Source: an uncultured Dictyoglomus sp. (lineage in GTDB: Bacteria; Dictyoglomota; Dictyoglomia; Dictyoglomales; Dictyoglomaceae). Taken from it: DNA of 17,593 bases. Made by a program: the position numbers and the translations under genes. Under the pieces are notes generated by a model. The model did not search any database and was not told the origin of the DNA. It saw only the letters and a program-made list of their open reading frames with translations. Shown here in pieces: positions 8,000 through 14,659 of the stretch (positions are counted from its first letter, which is position 1; the number at the start of each line of letters is the position of its first letter). The stretch is from the NCBI GenBank assembly GCA_938039765.1, contig CALHTV010000166.1:1-17593 (forward strand). Direction: 5' to 3'.

Positions 8000-8149
8000 G
8001 CGCCTGGACTTACCCTGTTTAAACAGGGTAAGTTGACGAGGTGGAGGTTTATCGAGATTTCGGCGGATGCCTCCAGGCAGCTGCTACCTGCCTTAAGGAG
8101 ACTCACAAAACTGGTGGGTGACCGCCAGGACAAAAGGTCTCCAGTAGCT
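8000..8149 (+). ncRNA. glmS self-cleaving ribozyme / GlcN6P riboswitch
   Basis: Catalytic RNA in the glmS leader that cleaves its own 5' end when glucosamine-6-phosphate binds. Expected cleavage is between A7999 and G8000, before GCGCC. Core consensus pieces are intact: AGTTGACGAGG (8031 onward), GGTTTATCGA and TTCGGCGGATGCC. Visible helices are P1 (8008-8019 with 8022-8033, a perfect palindrome), P2 (8002-8007 with 8073-8078), pseudoknot P2.1 (GGAGG 8044-8048 with CCTCC 8070-8074 region), P3 (8083-8087 with 8144-8148), P3.1 (8076-8080 with 8088-8092) and P4 (8097-8102 with 8137-8142). An inner stem (8111-8117 with 8122-8128) is capped by the GNRA loop GTGA. Glucosamine-6-phosphate is the product of GlmS, so this is product feedback. 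Family knowledge: the cleaved 5'-OH mRNA is degraded. Confidence 0.97.
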
Positions 8150-8158
8150 TTTAGGGAC

Positions 8159-8199
8159 TTTCTCCTTCTCCTGATTACTTTATATAGGAGGAGGAGAGA
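8159..8199 (+). promoter_or_regulatory. Hairpin sequestering the glmS Shine-Dalgarno
   Basis: TCTCCTTCTCCT (8161-8172) pairs along its whole length with AGGAGGAGGAGA (8186-8197), with one G-U pair. A further G-U and an A-U pair at the base give 14 pairs in total, closing a 13-base loop. The 3' strand is the Shine-Dalgarno of glmS, whose ATG starts at 8201. The hairpin lies outside the conserved ribozyme fold. There is no U-run, so it is not an intrinsic terminator. Its effect on translation is inferred. Confidence 0.75.
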
Positions 8200-8200
8200 T

Positions 8201-10030
8201 ATGTGTGGGATTTTTGGCTATATTGGAGATAAAATTTGCCTTCCATATATTGTTAGTGGTTTAGAGAAATTAGAATATCGAGGATATGATTCTGCAGGAG
8301 TAGCTTATATAGATAATGAAGGGAATCTAGAGATTAGAAAAGTGGTAGGAAAAGTGCAAAATCTTAAAGAAATTCTTGATCTCTCGGTAAATTCTTTTAT
8401 AGGAATAGGTCATACTAGGTGGGCTACTCATGGTGGGATAACTCAGCAGAATGCTCATCCTCATGTAGATTGTCAAGGAAATATAGCAGTGGTACATAAT
8501 GGGATAATAGAAAATTATAAGGAATTAAAAGATTATTTAATAAAAAGAGGGCATATTTTTAGAAGTCAAACGGATACTGAAGTAGTACCTCATCTTTTGG
8601 AAGATTTAATTGATAACGAAGGCTTAGAATTAGAATATGCGATAACAAATATTTTTTCAAAATTAAATGGTTCTTTTGCGCTATTGATTATGGACAAAAG
8701 GAGACCTAATGTTCTTTATGCTTTAAGAAAGCAAAGTCCTCTTATCGTAGGATTTGGTAATAAAGAGAACTTTGTTGCATCAGATATTCCTGCTCTAGGT
8801 GAATATACTGATAAATTTTATTATCTAAAAGATAATCAAATGGCAAAAGTAACAAGAGACGAAATAAGGATTTGGGATTCAAATGTAAAGAAATATATTG
8901 AGATAAATCCCATAAAAATTCCTCAAGAAAGAATTAGGGCAGAGAAAAATGGATATCCTCATTTTATGTTGAAAGAAATTTTTGAACAACCTTTAGTGGT
9001 TAGAAGAATAATTACGGAGTTAGAAAGGGATCCAAGTGGTAGCTTTGAAATAAAAGATATTATAAATTGTGATATTCCGTGGCACAAGGTCGAGAAGATA
9101 TTTATTGTAGCTTGTGGTACTTCTTATCATGCAGGTTATTATACAAAATTTTCTTGGGAGGAAGAGCTACCTTATTGGGTTGAGGTAGAACTTGCTTCAC
9201 AGGTACATCACAGAAATTTAAGGATTCCAGATAACACTGTGTTTGTCACTATAAGTCAGTCTGGGGAGACAGCAGATGTGATTTCTACTTTACGTAAAGT
9301 TAAGGAAAAAGGTTATAAAGTTTTGTCTTTAGTTAACAATCCTCAAAGTACTGTTGCTAGAGAAAGTGATTATTTTATAAATCTTAGGGCAGGAATAGAG
9401 ATTGGCGTTGCAGCAACAAAGACTTTTATGGCAGAATTGGTATATTTAGATTTACTTAAAGAATATATTAAATATAAGCTTTTTAATGAAAAGGTAAATT
9501 TGGAAAAATGGGTTTTGCTTCCTACATATTTAGAAAACTATTTGACAAATATAAAGGACTTAGTTTTTGATATTGCAAAAAAATACTATAATAAAAAGAA
9601 TTTCTTATATTTAGCTAGAGGAAGAAATTTTCCATTAGCCTTAGAAGGAGCTTTAAAATTGAAAGAGATTTCATATGTCCATGCAGAAGGTATACCAGCA
9701 GGTGAAATGAAACATGGACCTATTGCTCTTTTAGATCCAGAAACTCCAGTTTTTGGTATTGTTTACCAAGATGATACTTATACTAAAATGCTAAATAATT
9801 TAGAAGAGGCAAAAGCAAGAAAAGCTCCTATAATTGCCTTAGGTAATGAAAATGATAGGAAATTAGAAAATTTAGTTGATGATCTAATCCCAATCCCTAG
9901 CATAGATCCCTTTTACTATCCTTACTTAGGTACAGTGGTATTACAACTTTTTGCGTATTATGTGGCTGACCTCTTAGGCAGAGAGATTGATCAGCCTAGA
10001 AATTTAGCTAAATCAGTGACGGTAGAGTGA
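8201..10030 (+). CDS. glmS: Glutamine--fructose-6-phosphate aminotransferase GlmS
   Basis: Makes glucosamine-6-phosphate from fructose-6-phosphate and glutamine, the first step toward UDP-GlcNAc. The frame is open upstream into the ribozyme, but ATG 8201 is the true start. It gives MCGIFGYIG, so Cys2 becomes the N-terminal nucleophile after Met removal, and the length is 609 residues, as in E. coli. The glutaminase domain shows YRGYDSAGVA, GHTRWATHGG and HNGIIENY. Two SIS sugar-isomerase domains follow, with VACGTSYHAG, SQSGETADV, ARGRNFPLALEGALKLKE and the C-terminal NLAKSVTVE. Expression is under the upstream ribozyme, and possibly the hairpin over its Shine-Dalgarno. The gene is followed five bases later by acpS. 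Confidence 0.98.
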   Translation: MCGIFGYIGDKICLPYIVSGLEKLEYRGYDSAGVAYIDNEGNLEIRKVVGKVQNLKEILDLSVNSFIGIGHTRWATHGGITQQNAHPHVDCQGNIAVVHNGIIENYKELKDYLIKRGHIFRSQTDTEVVPHLLEDLIDNEGLELEYAITNIFSKLNGSFALLIMDKRRPNVLYALRKQSPLIVGFGNKENFVASDIPALGEYTDKFYYLKDNQMAKVTRDEIRIWDSNVKKYIEINPIKIPQERIRAEKNGYPHFMLKEIFEQPLVVRRIITELERDPSGSFEIKDIINCDIPWHKVEKIFIVACGTSYHAGYYTKFSWEEELPYWVEVELASQVHHRNLRIPDNTVFVTISQSGETADVISTLRKVKEKGYKVLSLVNNPQSTVARESDYFINLRAGIEIGVAATKTFMAELVYLDLLKEYIKYKLFNEKVNLEKWVLLPTYLENYLTNIKDLVFDIAKKYYNKKNFLYLARGRNFPLALEGALKLKEISYVHAEGIPAGEMKHGPIALLDPETPVFGIVYQDDTYTKMLNNLEEAKARKAPIIALGNENDRKLENLVDDLIPIPSIDPFYYPYLGTVVLQLFAYYVADLLGREIDQPRNLAKSVTVE

Positions 10031-10034
10031 GAGA

Positions 10035-10433
10035 ATGAACCATATAAGCATTGAAGTTGGACTTGATATAATTGAAATAGAAAGAATTAAAAATGTTTGT
10101 GAAAAATATAAAAATTTTAAAGAACGTATATATTCTCAGGAAGAGTTAAAGCAAATAGGTAGCAAAAAAGATATATATCCCTCCTTAGCTGCGCGTTTTG
10201 CAGCTAAGGAGGCATTTATTAAAGCTATAGGTGGTAAATATCCAGGATGGAGCTGGAAGGATATAGAGGTTCTTTATGGCCTTAATGGAAAACCAGAGAT
10301 AAGACTTAGGAATAAGGCTTTAGAAATTGCTTTGGAGAAAAGGATAAAAGAAATAAAATTAAGTTTATCTCATACACGTAAATATGCTGTCGCTGTTGTA
10401 GTTATCACTTTGATAAAGGGGGAGCAAATATGA
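10035..10433 (+). CDS. acpS: Holo-[acyl-carrier-protein] synthase
   Basis: Transfers 4'-phosphopantetheine from CoA to acyl carrier protein, activating it for fatty-acid synthesis. The 132 residues carry the two signature motifs of AcpS. EVGLDIIEIERI contains metal-binding Asp11, and LAARFAAKEAFIKAI contains Glu59. WKDIEVLYGLNGKPEIRL and LSLSHTRKYAVAVVV are also typical. It lies directly after glmS and shares ATGA with the downstream TPR gene, so all three are probably on one message and would be affected together by ribozyme cleavage unless an internal promoter exists. Confidence 0.95.
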   Translation: MNHISIEVGLDIIEIERIKNVCEKYKNFKERIYSQEELKQIGSKKDIYPSLAARFAAKEAFIKAIGGKYPGWSWKDIEVLYGLNGKPEIRLRNKALEIALEKRIKEIKLSLSHTRKYAVAVVVITLIKGEQI

Positions 10434-11362
10434 AAGAATCTCCCTTAGAGGTTTTAAGAGAGAATATAGAAACTCTTAAAAGAATATCTGGAAAAATATT
10501 AGTACCTGAGTCCTCTGAGAGCACTAAATATGCTGAAGAGTTTATATACCTTCGTCAAAAAATAGAGGACCTAATATTGGAACTAAAAAAACAAAATATT
10601 CCAATTGAGTCAGAAATTGTGAAATTAAGTGAGATTGATGGAGAAATCAAAAAGAATCTAAAAACTTTATATAAGGTTTTAAAGAATTCAGAGTTGAAAA
10701 ATAAAGGAAAGGATTATCCAAAAGAAAACTGGTGGTGGCATATATGGGAGATAGTAGAGGGAGAAAGAAGGAAGAGCTTAAAAAGAAGTGTTATATTATT
10801 TTTAGTTATAGGGTTGATATTAGGTACGGTCTTCTTTATAGATAGTTATTTTAAAACTCCTTCGGAAGAAATTATTGAAACAATAGAGAAGAGTCATAAG
10901 TATCTTTCGAATAACGATTTTAAAAATGCAGAAAAAATTCTTAAGGATAAGATACTCAAGTATGAAAATAGTCCTGAACTGTGGCTTGCTTTAGGTATTG
11001 TTTTCGAGAGAGAAAATAAAAAAGAAGCAGAAAACGCCTTTAAAAGGGCTTTAGAACTGTATAAGAGTGAGGAGGAATTTTTGATAAATAGAGCTCTTGA
11101 GTACAAGAAATTAAATGATTTAGAAAAATCAGAGAAAGATCTTTTGCAGGTTTTAAAACTTGATCAGAATAACTCTCATGCTTTATATATTTTAGGTACC
11201 ATATATGAAGAAAAAAATAAAATTGCTGAAGCTATTAAGATTTATAAAGCCATAGAAGAATTAGGAGACAAAGCTGATCCTAAAATACTGGTGATGAGCA
11301 AAATGAGGCTTGCTACTTTATTGCAGAAAATTACTTTACCAGAGTTGAAAGGTGATAATTGA
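10430..11362 (+). CDS. Membrane-anchored TPR-repeat protein
   Basis: A 310-residue protein not assigned to a named family. Residues 1-115 are predicted helical and charged, with heptad-like stretches and an odd Trp cluster (ENWWWHIWEIVEGERRK, about 99-115). One transmembrane segment follows (about 120-137, SVILFLVIGLILGTVFFI). The C-terminal half (about 150-305) looks like tandem tetratricopeptide repeats: NDFKNAEKILKDKI, ENSPELWLALGIVFERENK, LNDLEKSEKDLLQVLKL and NNSHALYILGTIYEEKNK. Such repeats serve as protein-binding scaffolds. With positive residues before the segment, the TPR part should be outside the cytoplasm. It is translationally coupled to acpS. Its partner and role are unknown. 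Confidence 0.8.
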   Translation: MKESPLEVLRENIETLKRISGKILVPESSESTKYAEEFIYLRQKIEDLILELKKQNIPIESEIVKLSEIDGEIKKNLKTLYKVLKNSELKNKGKDYPKENWWWHIWEIVEGERRKSLKRSVILFLVIGLILGTVFFIDSYFKTPSEEIIETIEKSHKYLSNNDFKNAEKILKDKILKYENSPELWLALGIVFERENKKEAENAFKRALELYKSEEEFLINRALEYKKLNDLEKSEKDLLQVLKLDQNNSHALYILGTIYEEKNKIAEAIKIYKAIEELGDKADPKILVMSKMRLATLLQKITLPELKGDN

Positions 11363-11387
11363 AATTTCTCTTTTTTTGTGATATATT
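11359..11387 (+). promoter_or_regulatory. Putative promoter for 6S RNA
   Basis: TTGAAA (11359-11364), a 17-base spacer, then TATATT (11382-11387). Transcription would start around 11394-11396, just before the first paired base of the RNA at 11400-11401. The -35 box spans the TGA stop of the TPR gene (11360-11362). A CATAAT at 11388 is an alternative -10, but no -35 is well placed for it. Confidence 0.6.
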
Positions 11388-11394
11388 CATAATT

Positions 11395-11574
11395 AAAAGA
11401 GCCCTGCTGTGTGCGTGGTGTTTACTGTGGTCCTGGCTCAACACCTCATTTCGGGAGGCTGACCTCCTGTCTTGGGATTGCGGCTCTTAAAGAGCTACAT
11501 AACCAAGCAGGGTAGGCCTCAATTTACTGGACTGGGGCGCAAGGACTTCAGCACCACGGCACAGCGGGGCTTTT
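11395..11574 (+). ncRNA. ssrS: 6S RNA (RNA polymerase-binding regulatory RNA)
   Basis: A GC-rich, roughly 170-nt non-coding region with the architecture of 6S RNA, which binds the housekeeping RNA polymerase by mimicking an open promoter. The ends form a closing stem: 11401-11420 pairs with 11552-11570, 19 pairs with one bulged G at 11413. Short inner pairings follow (CTG 11425-11427 with CAG 11549-11551; GTCCT 11430-11434 with AGGAC 11542-11546). A large open bubble comes next (about 11435-11454 against 11521-11541). An apical arm contains GAGGC/GCCTC (11455/11516), CCTG/CAGG, CTTGG/CCAAG and a terminal GCTCT-TAA-AGAGC hairpin. The ends (CCTGCTGTGTGCG and CGGCACAGCGGGGC) resemble Gram-positive 6S termini. 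Identification rests on structure and remembered similarity, without a covariance search. Confidence 0.8.
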
Positions 11575-11590
11575 AGTATTGGAAACATTT

Positions 11591-11600
11591 AAAGGAGAGG
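11591..11600 (+). promoter_or_regulatory. Ribosome binding site of alaS
   Basis: AAAGGAGAGG lies nine bases before ATG 11610 and supports that start. No separate promoter with both boxes was found between the 6S RNA and this site, so alaS may be reached by read-through from the 6S promoter. Confidence 0.7.
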
Positions 11601-11609
11601 GTATAGCAT

Positions 11610-14213
11610 ATGGCGATAAGTCGAGATATTAGAGAAAAATTCGTTAGTTTTTTTGTTAGAAATGGTCATCTACATCTTCCAAGCGCATCTTTAGTGCCAA
11701 TAGATGATCCCACATTACTTTTTACTACTGCTGGAATGGTCCCTTTTAAACCTTATTTTTTGGGACAAGGTATTCCACCTAAAAGAAGGATTACTACTGT
11801 CCAAAAATGTTTTAGAACTACAGATATAGAAAGGGTTGGGTTTACAGCAAGACATCTTACTTTTCTGGAAATGCTTGGTAATTTTTCCTTTGGAGATTAT
11901 TTTAAGAAAGAAGCTATAGGGTTTGCTTATGAATTTTTAACCAAAGAATTAGGTATTCCTGTTTCTAAATTATGGATTTCAGTTTATGAAGAAGATGATG
12001 AGGCTTTTGAAATTTGGGAGAAACATTTTGGTATTCCTAAAGAAAGAATAGTTAGATTGGGCAAAGAAGATAACTTTTGGGGCCCTCCAGGACCTACAGG
12101 ACCTTGTGGACCTTGTTCTGAAATATACTATGATTTTGGCCCTAAAAATAAAGAAGAAGAAAATTGTAGGCCTGGTGATCCGTGCGACAGATTTATGGAG
12201 ATATGGAATTTAGTATTTATGTCCTACTATATGGACGAAGAAGGGAAACTTTCTCCTTTACCTCAAAAAAATATTGATACAGGAATGGGGCTTGAAAGAA
12301 TAACTACTGTGGTTGAAAATGTTAGTAATGTTTTTGAAACAGACCTGTTTGTTCCTATAATCGAAGGAATTAGAGATATTCTTAAAAATTCTGATCCTGT
12401 AACCGAAAGGCTGATTTCAGATCATGTGAGAGGAATAACTTTTTTGATGGGAGACGGAGTTGTGCCAACGAATGAGGGAAGAGGTTACGTTTTAAGAAGA
12501 CTTATAAGAAGATCTTTAAGACGCGCTTATAAATATGGAATAGAAGAACCTTTCTTATTTAGATTGGTACCTATAGTAATTAGCATAATGGGAGAGGTAT
12601 ATCCTAATCTTTTAGAGAAGGAGGATTATATTAAGAAAGTATTGATAAAAGAAGAAGAGCAATTTTTGAGAACATTAGAACAAGGTTTAGCTCTTCTTGA
12701 AGAATACTTTAGAAAATCTTCTAATAAAGTAATAAATGGGGATTTTGCATTTAAACTTTATGATACGTATGGTTTTCCTATTGAATTGACAAAAGAGATT
12801 GCAGAAGAAGAAGGTTTTGTTGTAGATATAGATGGTTTTAATAAAAATATGGAAAAACAGAGAGAAAAAGCTAGAATATCTATGGAAGAAAAACTTGAAT
12901 CGAGTCTTATAACTCTTTCCGATGAGGAATTGAAACTTCTTCGCGAAATACCTAAGACAGAATTTGTAGGTTATGAAGAATTGGAATGTGAGGGTAAAGT
13001 TCTGTTTTTCTTAGAGAATAAACATAATAAAGAAATTCATACCTCAGAAGAGATTACTTTTATTATGGATAAAACCCCTTTCTATCCTGAGAGTGGTGGC
13101 CAAGTAGCTGATACGGGTAGAGTATATAACTCTGATGTAGAAGTGATTATTGAGGATGTGAGAAAACTTGGAGATGGTTTTATAATCCATAAAGGAAGAG
13201 TGAGAAAAGGAATTCTAAAGGAAGGTATACTTGTAAGGGCAGAAGTTGATAGAGAAAAGAGATATCATACTATGAGACATCACACTGCAACTCATCTTTT
13301 GCATGCTGTCTTAAGAGAATTACTTGGAACTCATGTAATGCAATCAGGTTCTTTTGTATCTCCGGATTTTTTGAGATTCGATTTTACTCATCATTCTTCT
13401 TTAACAAAGAAGGAATTGGATTTAATTGAAAGAAGAATAAATGAGCACATTGTAGCTAATTATAAAGTTGAGAAATTTTGGACTACTTTGGAAGAAGCAA
13501 GGAAAATGGGCGCTATCGCTTTATTTGCTGAAAAATATCAGAAAGATGTGAGAGTTGTAAAAATAGATAATATAAGTATGGAACTTTGTGGCGGGACACA
13601 TGTGGATCAAACAGGTGAAATTGGAAGTTTCTATATCACTAAGGAAGAGGGAATTGGAAGTGGAATTAGGAGAATATTTGCTGTTTGTGGTTTAAAAGCA
13701 TGGGAATATGAGAAGAGAAAGGATAAAATTTTAATGAGGATCTCAGACCTTTTAGGGGGAACAAACGAGGATATGGAATTAAAAGTTGAAAAGATTGTTA
13801 ATGAAATGAAAGAAAAAGATAAAAGGATTAAGCAATTAGAAGAGAAGTTACTTAATCTTGAGGCAGCAGAACTAATGGATAGGATTGAAAACATAGGGGA
13901 TTTGGCAATATTGTGTGTAGAGGTAGATGCGGATAGTGAATCTATTAGGAGACTTGGAGATTTATTGAAGAGCAAAAAGGAAAATTTGGTAATGTTATTT
14001 TTTAGAAATGTAGAGGATAAAATTGTTGGTACTATAATGATTAGTTCTAAATTAGTTTCTAAAGGAGTGTTAGCAAAGGATATAGTAAATCTTATCTCTC
14101 AAGCCTTCAATTGTAAGGGTGGGGGAAGAGATACTTTTGCTCAGATAAGCCTTCCTAAAGTAGATGTAGAAGAGATAAAAGGGTTTTTAAAGAGAGTCTT
14201 ATCAAATGGGTAG
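11610..14213 (+). CDS. alaS: Alanyl-tRNA synthetase
   Basis: Charges tRNA-Ala with alanine and edits Ser/Gly mischarged tRNA. The 867 residues match the normal full length. The N-terminal class II catalytic domain shows FTTAGMVPFKPYFLG, RHLTFLEMLGNFSFGDYFK, GPPGPTGPCGPCSEIYYD and DTGMGLERI. The editing domain has the zinc-site HxxxH at His558-His562 (HHTATHLLHAVL) and Cys660-His664 in LCGGTHVDQTG. A coiled-coil stretch (about 725-755, VEKIVNEMKEKDKRIKQLEE) leads into the C-terminal DHHA1/C-Ala domain with NCKGGGRDTFAQ. The gene overlaps ruvX by eight bases, the common alaS-ruvX pairing. No T-box was found in its leader. Confidence 0.98.
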   Translation: MAISRDIREKFVSFFVRNGHLHLPSASLVPIDDPTLLFTTAGMVPFKPYFLGQGIPPKRRITTVQKCFRTTDIERVGFTARHLTFLEMLGNFSFGDYFKKEAIGFAYEFLTKELGIPVSKLWISVYEEDDEAFEIWEKHFGIPKERIVRLGKEDNFWGPPGPTGPCGPCSEIYYDFGPKNKEEENCRPGDPCDRFMEIWNLVFMSYYMDEEGKLSPLPQKNIDTGMGLERITTVVENVSNVFETDLFVPIIEGIRDILKNSDPVTERLISDHVRGITFLMGDGVVPTNEGRGYVLRRLIRRSLRRAYKYGIEEPFLFRLVPIVISIMGEVYPNLLEKEDYIKKVLIKEEEQFLRTLEQGLALLEEYFRKSSNKVINGDFAFKLYDTYGFPIELTKEIAEEEGFVVDIDGFNKNMEKQREKARISMEEKLESSLITLSDEELKLLREIPKTEFVGYEELECEGKVLFFLENKHNKEIHTSEEITFIMDKTPFYPESGGQVADTGRVYNSDVEVIIEDVRKLGDGFIIHKGRVRKGILKEGILVRAEVDREKRYHTMRHHTATHLLHAVLRELLGTHVMQSGSFVSPDFLRFDFTHHSSLTKKELDLIERRINEHIVANYKVEKFWTTLEEARKMGAIALFAEKYQKDVRVVKIDNISMELCGGTHVDQTGEIGSFYITKEEGIGSGIRRIFAVCGLKAWEYEKRKDKILMRISDLLGGTNEDMELKVEKIVNEMKEKDKRIKQLEEKLLNLEAAELMDRIENIGDLAILCVEVDADSESIRRLGDLLKSKKENLVMLFFRNVEDKIVGTIMISSKLVSKGVLAKDIVNLISQAFNCKGGGRDTFAQISLPKVDVEEIKGFLKRVLSNG

Positions 14214-14628
14214 ACTCCTTGCTATAGATTGGGGAGAAAAATATATTGGTTTGGCTCTTTCTGATCCTTTAAAGGTAATAGCTCAAGGATTAGATGTGTG
14301 GGAAAGATTAGAGGATAAAGATTTTATTGAAAGGTTAAGAAATTTAGTTAAAGAATATAATATAGAAGGAATTGTTTTTGGTTACCCTATAAGTCTTAAA
14401 GGGCATGAGAATAAGAGAACCAAAGAAATAGAGGAAGTAGCGAGGCATATAAAAGAGGAGTTAAAAATTCCTGTTTTTTTTATAGATGAAAGGTTTTCTA
14501 CTATTGAGGCTGAGAAAATATTATTAGAAGCTAACGTTAAAAGAAAAGCTAGAAAAATACTTAAAAATAAGCAGGCAGCTATTATTATTTTGCAAAAGTT
14601 CCTAGCTTCTTATTCTCTTGACACTTAA
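14206..14628 (+). CDS. ruvX: Putative Holliday junction resolvase / pre-16S rRNA nuclease RuvX (YqgF)
   Basis: YqgF-family RNase H-fold nuclease, implicated in 5' maturation of 16S rRNA. The 140 residues show the N-terminal strand LLAIDWGEKYIGLALSDP with Asp8, IVFGYPISLKG in place of the usual VVGLPxxMxG, and FIDERFSTIEAEK (Asp94, Glu95). The last motif normally reads Asp-Lys/Ser-x-Ala-Ala followed by a hydrophobic helix. Here it is KNKQAAIIILQKFL, so the expected Asp is Asn121 (codon AAT). This may reduce activity, or a neighbouring residue may compensate. The ATG lies within the end of alaS. A -35 box (TTGACA) for the tRNA operon is embedded in its last codons. Confidence 0.9.
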   Translation: MGRLLAIDWGEKYIGLALSDPLKVIAQGLDVWERLEDKDFIERLRNLVKEYNIEGIVFGYPISLKGHENKRTKEIEEVARHIKEELKIPVFFIDERFSTIEAEKILLEANVKRKARKILKNKQAAIIILQKFLASYSLDT

Positions 14629-14647
14629 ACACAAATGAGATTATAAT
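14618..14647 (+). promoter_or_regulatory. Strong housekeeping promoter for tRNA-Val/T-box/thrS
   Basis: Perfect TTGACA (14618-14623) and perfect TATAAT (14642-14647) with an 18-base spacer. The start point would be near 14654, about six bases before the mature tRNA. The -35 box lies in the last ruvX codons (stop 14626-14628). This is the best promoter in the window. Confidence 0.8.
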
Positions 14648-14659
14648 TCTAAATAGTAT

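Noticed and set aside
8159..8199. Intrinsic terminator in the glmS leader.
   Set aside because: The hairpin is not followed by a T-run; its 3' strand is the Shine-Dalgarno itself.
8033..8200. N-terminal extension of GlmS (56 extra residues) starting inside the ribozyme.
   Set aside because: The extension is encoded by conserved ribozyme sequence. GlmS needs the Cys directly after the initiator Met, and the Shine-Dalgarno lies before ATG 8201.
11401..11570. SRP RNA (part of it looks like an Alu-domain CGGGAGGCTGA), tmRNA or RNase P RNA.
   Set aside because: No conserved SRP helix 8 motif (GGTCAGGTCC...AGCAG), no tRNA-like 3' end or tag frame, and no RNase P P4 consensus. Both the length and the long end-to-end stem fit 6S RNA better.
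11363..11609. T-box or amino-acid leader for alaS.
   Set aside because: No T-box core sequence, no terminator hairpin with T-run, and the region is fully explained by the 6S-like fold.
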